This document shows, one piece after another, positions 15,591 to 25,262 of a stretch of 64,000 nt of DNA. The DNA is from Bin80 sp965219915 (lineage in GTDB: Bacteria > Bacteroidota > Rhodothermia > Rhodothermales > Bin80). The translations under genes were made by a program, and so were the position numbers. Each line of letters begins with the position of its first letter. Position 1 is the stretch's first letter. The notes under the pieces are model-generated. The model did not search any database. It saw only the letters and a program-made list of their open reading frames with translations, and had not been told where the DNA came from. The stretch spans positions 3,100,001 to 3,164,000 of the forward strand of contig OZ244794.1 of the NCBI GenBank assembly GCA_965219915.1, written 5' to 3'.

Positions 15591-17731
15591 GTGTCCGTTG
15601 AAATTGTTGTTTGAATTGATTCAGCACGATTTGGAAGCACGGCTAACGCGTCCATGACAATGGACTCCGTAAGCACCTCAGGTAACAACACAGGGGGATC
15701 GTTGTTTCCAAGGTAAAGCACATACAGCGGCACGCCACTGCGCCCATGATACTCCAAGGCACGTGTGATTTCTGCATTACGGCTAGTCCAGTCAGCCCGC
15801 ATCAATACAACATCTTTTTGGGCGAAGGCGGACAATAGCGTGCTGCTGGAAAGTGTAGTTTTCTTGTTCACTTGGCAGGTTAGGCACCATGCGGCGGTAA
15901 AATCCACAAACACCGGGCGTCTTTCGCGGCTGAGCTGCTGAACCTGTTCTGTCGAATAGATGGACCATAGACCATCTGAGGTCGCGTCAGCATGTGACAT
16001 GTTTTGCTGCTGAGCACCCTGATAAGCGGACCATATCCCCATGCACATTATGACTAGGGCTATGCCACGCGTAACGACCTGCACGGATGAGGTAACCTGC
16101 ACAGATGGCCAACGCCCCACTATCCACGCAGCAACTGCGAACAGAAGCAGCCCCAACAGCAATAGACTGAGTCCGTTGACGCCTGCCTGGTTGCCGAACA
16201 CCCACGCCAACCAAACGGTCGTGCCCAGCATCGGAAAAGCCAGCACATGCTTGAGCGTCTCCATCCACGGCCCCGGTCGCGGGAGTCTGTCAAATAGCAC
16301 CGGAAACGTGGACAAAATCACATACGGCGCTGCCATACCTAATCCAAGGGCGACAAAGATTACCAAAGCCTGAGCAGTCGGAAGCACTACGGCCGCACCA
16401 AGAGCCGCACCCATGAACGGTGCGGTGCACGGTGTTGCAACCAGCGTGGCCAATGCGCCATCCAGACAAGACCGCGTCAGCGAGCGCGAATTACTAGATT
16501 GGGTTAAGCCCGTAAAGGTGAAGCCCCGAATTTCGAATACCCCGAACAGGTTAAGGCCAATGGCCAAAAACAAAAATGCCATGCCGGCTACAAAAAGCGG
16601 CGATTGAAGTTGAAAACCCCAACCAATTTGGCTGCCGGCGGCGCGCAGCGCAAATAGCAGCCCAGCCAACACCAGGAATGAAACAACAACACCCGCAGCG
16701 AATGCTACGCCGTGCCATGTGCGGGTTGCACTATCAAGTTTATTGTGCTGCGCAAAGCTCAGCAGTTTGATGGACAGCACCGGGAATACGCAGGGCATCA
16801 GATTTAACAGCAACCCCCCGATCAGCGCAAACAAAATCAGAATGGGCAGCGTGCTCCTGGTATCTTGATCAGCCTCCGTTCGCAGTGGCACATCAATATC
16901 AAGCGCCCTCACTGTCCGTGCTGCGTCGAAATACTGCCCCTCACCTGCAACCAAGACCCCTTGCAATCTGTCAGGCAACTCTGTTGCGTATTCAGACTGC
17001 TGGAGCGCAAATACGAAAGCATCGCCGTCTAGACTCATAGGCTGATCCACCGCGTGCTCGAGTAGCATAAGGTGGGCGGGGAAGAAATATGCTCCTTGCA
17101 GGTCTGGGGCCGCGTCTGTTGGAGGCGAGACACGCAAAGCGAAGGAATTTGAATAATGACTAGCCTCGATAGTCCAGGCCGGATCCCGGACAGGCAATTT
17201 GGCGCGTGCCGCCGCAATTTCCTCAAAATACAGCCCGGGTGTAGGCACGGCTTCTCGTACAGGAAACGATAGGGAAACATTCTCTTGCGCAAAGAGACAA
17301 ACATCTTTGCAGATCAACCAGTCGGCTGTCGCGGAAAGCGTTACTGGGGATTCGGGTAACTCGTCAGGCGGCGTGATCGTAACCAAAAAGGTTACAGCAT
17401 TTGAGTACCCGTACGATCGCAGCGGCTCCGCATCAATTTTTTCTGGATATGGCCACTGGATTGGACCTGCACTAAATCCCACAGGTAAATCCCATGTGAG
17501 TGTGATAGGCTCGCCTACATCCCCCGGATTGATCCAGTAGCTATGCCAATCATCGTCCAACTTCAGTGTCACCCCCACCGTAAACCGGGTACCCGGTGTG
17601 ATCCATTCGAATTCACCCACTAAAGCGGCTTCACTAAACGGACTGGGATCGTCCGTCTGCCCATATGTTGACGAGCTGCAGATGAGCATGCCGCACACTG
17701 CGGCCCAAACCAGCCCGAACTTCATGGTCAT
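15587..17731 (-). CDS. dsbD: DsbD-type thiol:disulfide interchange protein
   Basis: A 714-residue inner-membrane reductant conduit moving electrons from cytosolic thioredoxin to the periplasm. In order: a signal peptide ending near residue 24; an N-terminal DsbD-alpha-like beta domain with the Cys pair in DWLICKDVC; a transmembrane core from about residue 290 with LNLMPCVFPVLSIKLLSF and ATPCTAPFMGAALGAA carrying the membrane cysteines; and a C-terminal thioredoxin-like domain with FVDFTAAWCLTCQVNK. All three Cys pairs of the relay are present. The next gene encodes a redoxin overlapping by four bases, a probable client. The beta domain is closer to the ScsB/DsbD-like form than to short CcdA. 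Confidence 0.92.
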   Translation of the reverse strand: MTMKFGLVWAAVCGMLICSSSTYGQTDDPSPFSEAALVGEFEWITPGTRFTVGVTLKLDDDWHSYWINPGDVGEPITLTWDLPVGFSAGPIQWPYPEKIDAEPLRSYGYSNAVTFLVTITPPDELPESPVTLSATADWLICKDVCLFAQENVSLSFPVREAVPTPGLYFEEIAAARAKLPVRDPAWTIEASHYSNSFALRVSPPTDAAPDLQGAYFFPAHLMLLEHAVDQPMSLDGDAFVFALQQSEYATELPDRLQGVLVAGEGQYFDAARTVRALDIDVPLRTEADQDTRSTLPILILFALIGGLLLNLMPCVFPVLSIKLLSFAQHNKLDSATRTWHGVAFAAGVVVSFLVLAGLLFALRAAGSQIGWGFQLQSPLFVAGMAFLFLAIGLNLFGVFEIRGFTFTGLTQSSNSRSLTRSCLDGALATLVATPCTAPFMGAALGAAVVLPTAQALVIFVALGLGMAAPYVILSTFPVLFDRLPRPGPWMETLKHVLAFPMLGTTVWLAWVFGNQAGVNGLSLLLLGLLLFAVAAWIVGRWPSVQVTSSVQVVTRGIALVIMCMGIWSAYQGAQQQNMSHADATSDGLWSIYSTEQVQQLSRERRPVFVDFTAAWCLTCQVNKKTTLSSSTLLSAFAQKDVVLMRADWTSRNAEITRALEYHGRSGVPLYVLYLGNNDPPVLLPEVLTESIVMDALAVLPNRAESIQTTISTDT

Positions 17732-18244
17732 GGTAACGGAAAACGCATTTCGGTGCTACAGCAATCACACACAATTGTTCTGCATGCCAATAGGGATAAT
17801 CACTCAATCAATGTACCGTGAGCCACAATTGACGGAGGACCCACGCATTCCCTGGCCAATTGCATCCCATCTCAATCGTACGGACAACTCGGTCATTAGA
17901 CACGCGATGCGGTCATGGCAGGTCCTGCGCCCAGCAAAACGCCAAACAATCCGACGACCAAATTACCAATCCCTTTCCCGACCATTTCTATGTTAGGGTC
18001 AGGCTGCCTGTCAGACTGCTGAAGAAATCGCCGCGAAGCGGGGTCAATTGTAGTTAATTGAAAATCCGCTTTTTGCCATATACCAAACAACCTCACTGAT
18101 GCACGGAAGTCCCAAGAAGAAAGAAACGCTGAAATCCCAGATCTTGGAACTTCTGGGGGGAGTCAAGATGTAGGCCTCCTTATATTCGCAATAACGGACT
18201 CCATCTCTGCGATTTTTGTCACCCTGCGTGCGTCTAAATGCAAG
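17732..18244. other. 513-base region with a SulP gene fragment
   Basis: No intact gene. A minus-strand stretch (17896-18010) translates to a recognisable SulP permease segment, listed separately. A plus-strand stretch near 18100-18171 reads MHGSPKKKETLKSQILELLG and stops, with no recognisable family. The rest looks non-coding. Confidence 0.5.
17896..18010 (-). pseudogene. Fragment of a SulP-family anion permease gene
   Basis: Reading on the minus strand gives PDPNIEMVGKGIGNLVVGLF then GVLLGAGPAMTASRV and a stop. This matches the conserved SulP transporter segment of the form NxELxGQGIGNxxxGLFGGxPGxGATxRT. Only about 35 codons are recognisable; the residues before it in the same frame do not look like SulP, and the frame stops right after. 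It is therefore a remnant of a deleted or decayed sulfate/bicarbonate-type permease gene rather than a functional gene. Confidence 0.55.
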
Positions 18245-19084
18245 CTAATCACTACTTAGTTGACCATCCTTCCAACTCCAAGTGCTCAATACCTCAAGAC
18301 ACCCGTAAGCGGTACGGTCATGCTGCAATGGTGTGATCGAAACATAGCCATTCTCCAGGACGTGTATGTCCGTATCTGCGCCCTCATCCAATATGTTCAG
18401 CGTTCCACGATACCAGTAATAGGCCCTGTTAGCTGGATCTATACGCTCAAGAAACCCCTCTTGCCACCTTGATCTAGCCTGACGAGTCACTACGATCCCC
18501 TTGATTTCGTCCTCTGGGATCATAGGTACATTTACGCTGAGAAGAACCCCCCTAGGCAGTTGACTTCTGAGCACTTTCTGTGCTATCATACCAGCGTACT
18601 TGGCAGCCGGACGATAATCAGCATCTGGTTCCTTCGAGTCTAGACTTACAGCGATTGAATCAATGCCATATATCGACGATTCGGTCGCCGCACTAATCGT
18701 GCCGGAGTATATAACATTGATCGCTGTATTTGACCCCCTGTTAATCCCACTTACAACCAGGTCCGGTAGACGATGAAGCAACTGATGTAATGCCAGTTTA
18801 ATACAGTCGCAAGGTGTGCCGTCTATGGCTAAAGCGCGCACATGATCCAGATCCTCGCCGAATCTCCAGTTCTTGGCCCGAATCGGATCATCAAGCGTGA
18901 TTGAGTGCGCAACTGCACTTTGCTCACCTGCGGGAGCTATTACCACAACATCTCCCAGTTTGACTAGAGTCCTCGTGAGCTCTCGAATCCCTGGAGACGT
19001 AATACCGTCATCGTTCGTAACCAGAATCAGCGGGCGTCGGCGAAATTGTCTGTCACTGCCTGTGCCCTTATCAAGATCTACCAT
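18245..19084 (-). CDS. surE: 5'/3'-nucleotidase SurE
   Basis: SurE is a metal-dependent nucleotidase acting on nucleoside monophosphates. The 279-residue protein has the invariant ILVTNDDGI (Asp25, Asp26), AGEQSAVAHSIT, DGTPCDCIKLAL and VSGINRGSNTAINVIYSGT-type metal and phosphate motifs. Length is slightly above the usual 250-270 because of an N-terminal extension of about 17 polar residues. Its start overlaps the end of panB by 14 bases, and it is the last gene of the minus-strand dxr-rseP-bamA-ompH-ompH-panB-surE run. Confidence 0.95.
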   Translation of the reverse strand: MVDLDKGTGSDRQFRRRPLILVTNDDGITSPGIRELTRTLVKLGDVVVIAPAGEQSAVAHSITLDDPIRAKNWRFGEDLDHVRALAIDGTPCDCIKLALHQLLHRLPDLVVSGINRGSNTAINVIYSGTISAATESSIYGIDSIAVSLDSKEPDADYRPAAKYAGMIAQKVLRSQLPRGVLLSVNVPMIPEDEIKGIVVTRQARSRWQEGFLERIDPANRAYYWYRGTLNILDEGADTDIHVLENGYVSITPLQHDRTAYGCLEVLSTWSWKDGQLSSD

Positions 19085-19901
19085 CTACCCAGTAGCTCTC
19101 TTCTGCTGTTGGAAAATCACGAGTTCGTACGTCCGTAACATAATCCTTAACGGCTTGTGAAGTTAGTTCAGACAATTTGGCATAATGTCTTACAAACCGT
19201 GGATGAAAGTCAGTGGTCAGCCCTAACGCATCGTGAATCACCAGTACCTGACCATCACAAACATTACCTGCGCCAATACCAATCGTAGGAATAGCAAGTG
19301 ACTCAGAGACCTCTGCAGACAGTTGCGTAGGAATCTTCTCGAGCACGATCGCGAAGCAACCGGCCCTCTCGAGTTCCAGTGCATCTTTCCGCAACTGATC
19401 CGATTCTTCTTTGTCCTGGGCCCTCACCTTATATGTGCCGAATTTATATATACTCTGAGGAGTGAGACCTAAATGGCCCATGACCGGGATACCCGCCTGC
19501 AGTATGCGCTCCACTGCAGGAAGAACAGCCGTACCTCCCTCTAACTTGATCGCATGTGCTCCCGTCTCCTTCATAACACGAATGGAGGAGACCAAGGCTT
19601 CCTTGCTGTTACCTTGATAGGTACCAAAGGGTAGATCCACAATCACAAGTGCCCGCGTTACACCCCGAACCACACACTGAGCATGATAGACCATTTGCTC
19701 CAGCGTTATTGGCAGGGTCGTTTCGTGCCCTGCAATAACATTGGAAGCAGAATCCCCTACCAGAATGGCATCTATGCCCGCGCGATCCAGGATCCGAGCC
19801 ATGGTGTAGTCATAGGCCGTCAGCATCGCAATCGGCGTACCGGCGGTCTTCATCTGCCGGAGCGTCTGTGTCGTGACTCGCCTTACACCTTCCATTGGCA
19901 C
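19071..19901 (-). CDS. panB: 3-methyl-2-oxobutanoate hydroxymethyltransferase
   Basis: PanB makes ketopantoate from 2-oxoisovalerate and methylene-tetrahydrofolate, the first step to pantothenate and CoA. The 276-residue protein carries the family motifs MLTAYDYTMARILDRAGID, ILVGDSASNV with the metal-binding Asp, KLEGG, VMGHLGLTPQS and PTIGIGAG. Typical length. It overlaps surE by 14 bases downstream and follows the second OmpH-like gene by 46 bases upstream. No other pantothenate genes are in the window. Confidence 0.96.
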   Translation of the reverse strand: MPMEGVRRVTTQTLRQMKTAGTPIAMLTAYDYTMARILDRAGIDAILVGDSASNVIAGHETTLPITLEQMVYHAQCVVRGVTRALVIVDLPFGTYQGNSKEALVSSIRVMKETGAHAIKLEGGTAVLPAVERILQAGIPVMGHLGLTPQSIYKFGTYKVRAQDKEESDQLRKDALELERAGCFAIVLEKIPTQLSAEVSESLAIPTIGIGAGNVCDGQVLVIHDALGLTTDFHPRFVRHYAKLSELTSQAVKDYVTDVRTRDFPTAEESYWVDGRS

Positions 19902-19947
19902 CGACGAACTTTGGCCCGTCTACTAGAAGCTGCCTGGTTCGTGTGCT

Positions 19948-20535
19948 CTAGTTATCTGAGGCTGACTGCGTCGCGGCATCAACATCAATTCCAAGCTCAC
20001 GCGCAACATCTAACGTGATGTCTACGATCCGATCTTCGTTTGCGTAAAGTAAAATAGGCTGTGCCGGTCCTGCCTGGGTGCGCAAAACCAAATCAAGCCC
20101 CCGCTCGGTTGCAACCGTTCTGATTGCCTCATCCACACGCTCGTAAATCGGACTGAACAAGTCTATCTCGCGCTGCACAAGCTCCTGTTCTAACTCCGAA
20201 GCTTTTTCCTGGAGTTCTTGCTGAAGCGATAACAGCTCCTCCTCACGCCTCTGCCGGGCTTCCTCTGATAACAAACTCCGCTGTGTCTGATACCGCTCTA
20301 GTTTTCCCGCATAGTCCTCCTGCATGCTTTGAAGAATCCGCTGACCACTTTCCACTTCGGCCTGCAATTCCTCCTGTATCGTACGGGTTTGGGGCATATT
20401 GGATATTAGAACCTCGTGATCCGTGTACCCGATGCGCAATGGGGGCAGCTGTTGCGCCTGAGCAGCAGCTACAAAACCAAGTAACAACACAGCTGCGAGA
20501 ATACCCGCGCTGCGTTTAAGCGAATAAAGTCGCAT
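19948..20535 (-). CDS. OmpH/Skp-family periplasmic chaperone
   Basis: A 195-residue Skp/OmpH-like holdase that would keep unfolded outer-membrane proteins soluble on the way to BamA. The signal peptide ends AAAQAQ (about residue 28); the mature part starts RIGYTDHEVLISNMPQ, the family's first beta-strand, then runs as a long Gln/Glu-rich coiled coil (about 55-135) and returns with GLDLVLRTQAGPAQPILLYA. This is the second of two tandem OmpH-type genes, 32 bases after the first, and together they follow bamA, a common Bacteroidota-type order. Confidence 0.88.
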   Translation of the reverse strand: MRLYSLKRSAGILAAVLLLGFVAAAQAQQLPPLRIGYTDHEVLISNMPQTRTIQEELQAEVESGQRILQSMQEDYAGKLERYQTQRSLLSEEARQRREEELLSLQQELQEKASELEQELVQREIDLFSPIYERVDEAIRTVATERGLDLVLRTQAGPAQPILLYANEDRIVDITLDVARELGIDVDAATQSASDN

Positions 20536-20567
20536 GAGAATAATTGAATTGAAATATTTATCACGGG

Positions 20568-21104
20568 CTATTGCCCGATGATACGTGTAATGTCAACGCC
20601 CAACTCCTCCAGGACTAGGTCCGTGATGTCGAGACTTTCGTTGGCATAAAGAAAAACAAAGTCGCCGTTACGATCAAATACATAGTCGTATCCCTCGGCT
20701 TCGGCAATCTCCTGAATAACCGCCAATACTCTTTCCTGAATCGGACGCAGAATTTGTTCCTGCTGATGAAATAACTGACCTTCTGGTCCAAAATACTGCA
20801 TCCGCATTCGTTCAAGCTCTTCTTCCGCAGCAATAATCTCGTTCTGTCTTTCCTGACGAGATTCCGACGTATAGAGCAATTCCCGCGCCTGATACTCTTC
20901 GAACATTTCATCCAGGGCCGACTGACGCTCAGCGAGATCCTGCTCCCACTGCTGAGCAAGTCGGTCCAAGGACTGCTGCGCGGTGGTAAACTCCGGATAA
21001 TTCTGGTAAATCTTGTCTGAGTCAATATAGGCAATCTTGTGCTGCGCCAATGCGGGGGAGCACATCAATATCAAGACCACCCCCAGGCCAAAAAACTTTT
21101 TCAT
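20568..21104 (-). CDS. OmpH/Skp-family periplasmic chaperone
   Basis: A 178-residue OmpH/Skp chaperone. The signal peptide is short (MKKFFGLGVVLILMCSPALA, cleaved before QH), followed by KIAYIDSDKIYQNYPEFTTA, a long charged coiled coil (about 40-130), and the closing segment GYDYVFDRNGDFVFLYA. It begins 9 bases after the bamA stop codon and is the closer of the two OmpH paralogues to bamA. The two paralogues share layout but are well diverged, suggesting an old duplication with distinct clients or a mixed oligomer. Confidence 0.9.
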   Translation of the reverse strand: MKKFFGLGVVLILMCSPALAQHKIAYIDSDKIYQNYPEFTTAQQSLDRLAQQWEQDLAERQSALDEMFEEYQARELLYTSESRQERQNEIIAAEEELERMRMQYFGPEGQLFHQQEQILRPIQERVLAVIQEIAEAEGYDYVFDRNGDFVFLYANESLDITDLVLEELGVDITRIIGQ

Positions 21105-21113
21105 CCGGGTATG

Positions 21114-23630
21114 CTAGTTGAATCCTTGTCCAAGCGTAAACTGGAAAAACCACCTGTTGGAGCCATCATGCTCCGACTCCTGACCCCTGATAGGTGTGAA
21201 TTGGTCAAAATTGTAACCGTACGCGACTTCGAGCATGCCCAGTATTGGCAGAAACAGACGTGCTCCTACACCTGCGGAGCGATAAAACTGCCTCGGATTG
21301 TAGCTCTCTATCTGATCCCACGTATTTGCCGCATCCATAAATAGATACGGTGCAGCCGTTATCTGTGGAGTCTGGATCGCTAAAACCCTGAGCTCTGAAG
21401 TGAACTTGTTCAACACGCGGCCACCAACAGCCTCACCATTCCTCCGGGGACCAAGTACTCGGGATGGGTACCCACGCATATAGATTATATCCTTTCCAAA
21501 ATTATTCCGATACCCTTGCACATCAAACGGTGATCCACCGACGATGTAACGTTCAAACAGGACATCCTTCCCCGTAACCGAGCCGATATAGCCAAAGTCC
21601 GCAGAAAAACTTGTGGTTAACTTCCGCAGAATAGGAATATTCCAGCTCGTGGAAAACCTCCACTTATGGTACTGGATAAAATCATAAATGGGTAATGCCA
21701 ACTCTGCTGAGAGCAGAAATGTGGATCCCGCCGTCGGGAAGATCGGATGATCCACCGAACTCCTTGTGAGTGCCTGGCGAACCGTAATCTGTTGACTTTG
21801 ACCAGACGGAAGCGCGTAAGTATAGTCCCTGTTGAAATAAAACTGATAGCCGAGCGATGTACTGGCACTGAACTTGTCATCCGGCCATTGAAGCCGCTGC
21901 TCATAAAAAACGCGCGCTGATGTGTTCGTGAACCCGGTGTTGTTATCACGGTCAAAGTCAGAACCGTAACCATAGTAGCCATATCCGTAGTAGCCACCAA
22001 AGTTGCTCGTAAATCGGGAGTGCGATACCTGAAACCCCACCGGGGTTGGCCGCCCTCTCAGCCAAGGCTCTGTGAACCCCAGTGAATAGCTCTGGTACTG
22101 TCGACCACTGGTCTGTAGACTAACCGACAATTGCTGGCCATCCCCCGAAGGCAAAGGCCGCCAAGCCCTGCCCTTGAAGATGTCCTGTGCACTAAAATTG
22201 TTGAAACCGAAACGCAGCATCAGGATCACACCAAACCTTCCGTAGGTGCCGCTGAGCTCCAGCTGATCACTGCCGATCTCCTCGAGATTGTAGGTAAGGT
22301 TAACCTCCTTTTCTTCCTGATCCAGGTCGATTGAAGGACCTGCGCCGAGTTTTTCCTGATCAAAATAATTCAGCTGAGACAGACGCCTGATCGTTTCCTG
22401 CACCATCTCCCGGCTATACGTCTGACCAGGAATCGTGTAGAGCTCCCGACGCACAACGTGCTCTTTAGTCTTTTCGTTGCCAGTGATTGAAATCTCCCCG
22501 AAACTAAAAATTTCGCCCTCATAAACGTCATAGTACAGATCGAGCGAATCTCCCTCAACGACACGAACTTCCGGCTGCACGCGAAATAGCATGTACCCTT
22601 GATTCATGTAGAGACTGGAAACATCACTGCTTGACTTGTTACCATGCAGGTTCTGCTCTAATCGCTCCGAATTGTAAACGTCTCCAGGGGTTAATCCCAA
22701 AGCTCCAGAAAGTACTTCATCGGGATAGACGGTATTCCCGTCCCACTCAATACTGCGTACATGGTATTGGGGGCCCTCTTGGACCTCCAGAGACACCACC
22801 AGACCTGGCTTCTCACCCGAGGTGTCAAGCCAGACCGAGTCCCGGACTACCCGGGCATCGTAGTATCCCTTCGAGTTGAAGTGATTGACGACGTTAACCT
22901 TGTCTTCCTCGTAGAGCATGCGATCAAAGCGCGCTTTACGCCAAAAGAATATCCCTTTCCTGGCCTTCGTTTTTTTGAGTTTTCGGCGCACTGTTCGGTC
23001 GCTGATATTCTTATTACCGGTAACCAGAACTTCTCTGATCCTAACCTTCTCACCTATATCGACCTCAAAATCCAGGTTCACCGTGTTCTCAGGGCCAGGC
23101 GTTTCGTTCACCGTCACTTCGGCGAGCATGTATCCCTTTTCTCCGAAATACTCCTTGATGATCTGCTTTGAACGCTCCAGATCAGCTGGACGAACGCGGG
23201 TTCCTTTGAACAGAGGCACCTCGTCTTCAAGCTTACGGCGATGCTTTTTCTTGATTCCAGAGAAAGTGAATTCTGCCAGTTGTGGCTCTTCCGTAAGCTG
23301 AATCAGTAGAAAAATGCCGGTCCCAGCCCTGCGCTCCTCAACAATTCGCACATCCGAAAACACCCGCAGCTTATAAATACTGCGGATGGCATCTGAAATC
23401 GCAGGATCCCCGGGTAGCGTGATCTTCTGTCCAACAGCCAGTCCACTGGTCCTGAGAGCAAAGGTGCGCATACTCTCGGTCTCCACGCCCTCAACCGAGA
23501 TTCCCAAAATCTCAAATTCATCAGGACCTGCAAGAGGGCTGTTGCCCCCCTGCAAGGATTCTGACTGACCCTGCGCCACCACTGTGCCCACGCACAGGAC
23601 AAGTGTCAGCAGTGAGACAGCTATGCGCAT
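21114..23630 (-). CDS. bamA: Outer-membrane protein assembly factor BamA
   Basis: BamA is the Omp85-family insertase for outer-membrane barrels. From the preferred ATG at 23628-23630 it has 838 residues, with a signal peptide MRIAVSLLTLVLCVGTVVAQ. Five POTRA-like repeats span about residues 35-430, recognisable by units such as VRIREVLVTGNKNISDRTVR and FGEISITGNEKTKEHVVR. The barrel follows, with the loop-6 motif as MRGYPSRVLGP (equivalent to VRGF). The barrel has a Gly/Tyr-rich loop with YYGYGYYGYG near 21965-21990. An alternative start at 23681 would add 17 residues before the signal. It is followed at once by two OmpH genes and preceded by rseP. Confidence 0.95.
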   Translation of the reverse strand: MRIAVSLLTLVLCVGTVVAQGQSESLQGGNSPLAGPDEFEILGISVEGVETESMRTFALRTSGLAVGQKITLPGDPAISDAIRSIYKLRVFSDVRIVEERRAGTGIFLLIQLTEEPQLAEFTFSGIKKKHRRKLEDEVPLFKGTRVRPADLERSKQIIKEYFGEKGYMLAEVTVNETPGPENTVNLDFEVDIGEKVRIREVLVTGNKNISDRTVRRKLKKTKARKGIFFWRKARFDRMLYEEDKVNVVNHFNSKGYYDARVVRDSVWLDTSGEKPGLVVSLEVQEGPQYHVRSIEWDGNTVYPDEVLSGALGLTPGDVYNSERLEQNLHGNKSSSDVSSLYMNQGYMLFRVQPEVRVVEGDSLDLYYDVYEGEIFSFGEISITGNEKTKEHVVRRELYTIPGQTYSREMVQETIRRLSQLNYFDQEKLGAGPSIDLDQEEKEVNLTYNLEEIGSDQLELSGTYGRFGVILMLRFGFNNFSAQDIFKGRAWRPLPSGDGQQLSVSLQTSGRQYQSYSLGFTEPWLRGRPTPVGFQVSHSRFTSNFGGYYGYGYYGYGSDFDRDNNTGFTNTSARVFYEQRLQWPDDKFSASTSLGYQFYFNRDYTYALPSGQSQQITVRQALTRSSVDHPIFPTAGSTFLLSAELALPIYDFIQYHKWRFSTSWNIPILRKLTTSFSADFGYIGSVTGKDVLFERYIVGGSPFDVQGYRNNFGKDIIYMRGYPSRVLGPRRNGEAVGGRVLNKFTSELRVLAIQTPQITAAPYLFMDAANTWDQIESYNPRQFYRSAGVGARLFLPILGMLEVAYGYNFDQFTPIRGQESEHDGSNRWFFQFTLGQGFN

Positions 23631-23801
23631 AGTGGTTTGATGCACTGTGAAGATGTACGGCGTCGGTCGGTGCAATCTCATGGTACTGCTCTATCGAGCA
23701 TGTTGTTTCGGGGGGACAGTCCAAAAACGGACTTCAGCTATCCGTTATTGCAAAACCCGTGCCGCGGTCAAGCTGAATTCGGGAATTGTATCCGAATAAC
23801 T

Positions 23802-25220
23802 CTATTCTTCTCCGACCTCAGTCTCCACAACCTCACAGGTCTGCGGAGGCTCTGCCACATCGGCTTCCCCTCTGGTGTTGAACGCACGGATAACGTCGTT
23901 TGTGATCAGAAAAGCCATCAAAATCAGCAGCAGGACCATGCCCGCCTGCTGCAAAAACATTCGTACTTTGATCGGGGGTTCCTTGCGGGCGAATAATTCA
24001 TAAAACAGAAAAACCAAGTGTCCCCCATCCAGTACCGGGATTGGTAAAATATTGACGATGGCCAGCGTTATAGATAGGACTGCTACAATATGCCAGAACG
24101 GACGGGGACCACTGCTTGCGGCCTGTCCAATCACATTTGCGACCATTACCGGCCCACCTAGGTTTTCCCGAACGCTCTCTTTTCCAGCAACTATTCGCCA
24201 CAAACTGGCTGCGATTGTTCGCGTGTTGTTCCATACATCAGACACTCCGATTCTGGCAGAATTGAGAGGTCCGAATTCAACCTGTGTTTGTCCTAATCCA
24301 ATCCCAAGTACATAATCGCAGTTGTCAGTATTCAGTACCGGTGTGACTGCCGCTTGATGTTCCACTGAGATCTGCCCATCGTCGCGGACCCATGTGACTT
24401 CAAGCGGTTCTCCGCCAGAATTGCGAATATGGTCGGTGAGTTCCGGCCAATAACGGATTTGGCTCCCATTAATCGCCGTGATTTGATCTCCGACCTGCAG
24501 GCCTGCGGCTTCTGCCGGCATATCTGGCGCAACAGATCCGAGTACGCTGGGCCAGGTATACACACCAAGGCCGAAGAGTCCTCCCGCCTGTAGTTCCTGG
24601 ACCCGGGTCATGATGTTTCCCGGACCATCAAGGGCAATGCGTTGTCCCTCGCGTTCAACTTCAAACGTGAGATCATCCACCAGGAGCGCCGAAAGTGGAA
24701 TTAAATCTCCGCCTGGATCATACTCATGTCCCCCTATTGCTAATAGCCGATCCCCCGTTTGAATACCAATGTCCAGCGCTGCAACTGAACTGTCCATCAC
24801 GAACACCGATCCATCCTCGGTATGGGCCACGCGGCTGGCACCAAAACTCCAAGTCAGGAAAAAAAAGATCACGCCTGCAAGGACCATATTCATGATCACA
24901 CCAGCACTGATCACAATCATGCGCTGCCATAACGGCTTGGACCTGAACTCGTCCGGCTGCGGCGCTGTGTCCTTAAAATCCGTGTCCATACTCTCATCAA
25001 TCATACCGGCAATCTTCACATAACCTCCGAGTGGCGTTAAGCCAAGGACATATTCAGTTTCGCCAAAGCGCTTTTTTAAGATGTTGGGCGGGAATCCAAT
25101 GGAAAAACGGTCGACCCGCATACCAAATGCACGCGCTGCCCAGAAATGCCCCAACTCGTGCACGAACACGAGAATCATCAGGGCCGGAATGAACGTCAGG
25201 AGGATCCAGAGTAAACTCAC
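23802..25220 (-). CDS. rseP: RIP-family site-2 zinc metalloprotease RseP
   Basis: A 472-residue inner-membrane intramembrane protease. The zinc motif HELGH is at residues 21-25 in the first helix, and the matching NILPIPVLDGGH motif lies near residue 400. Two PDZ-like domains lie between: one around TGDRLLAIGG and one, better conserved, around PAEAAGLQVGDQITAINGS. In proteobacteria RseP cleaves anti-sigma factors and signal-peptide remnants. It sits between dxr and bamA as in many genomes. An acidic tail of about 20 residues (EADVAEPPQTCEVVETEVGEE) follows the last helix and is unusual. Confidence 0.94.
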   Translation of the reverse strand: MSLLWILLTFIPALMILVFVHELGHFWAARAFGMRVDRFSIGFPPNILKKRFGETEYVLGLTPLGGYVKIAGMIDESMDTDFKDTAPQPDEFRSKPLWQRMIVISAGVIMNMVLAGVIFFFLTWSFGASRVAHTEDGSVFVMDSSVAALDIGIQTGDRLLAIGGHEYDPGGDLIPLSALLVDDLTFEVEREGQRIALDGPGNIMTRVQELQAGGLFGLGVYTWPSVLGSVAPDMPAEAAGLQVGDQITAINGSQIRYWPELTDHIRNSGGEPLEVTWVRDDGQISVEHQAAVTPVLNTDNCDYVLGIGLGQTQVEFGPLNSARIGVSDVWNNTRTIAASLWRIVAGKESVRENLGGPVMVANVIGQAASSGPRPFWHIVAVLSITLAIVNILPIPVLDGGHLVFLFYELFARKEPPIKVRMFLQQAGMVLLLILMAFLITNDVIRAFNTRGEADVAEPPQTCEVVETEVGEE

Positions 25221-25262
25221 GGGGAAATTCTACCTAATATGATAATCAGCGTACGGTATACT

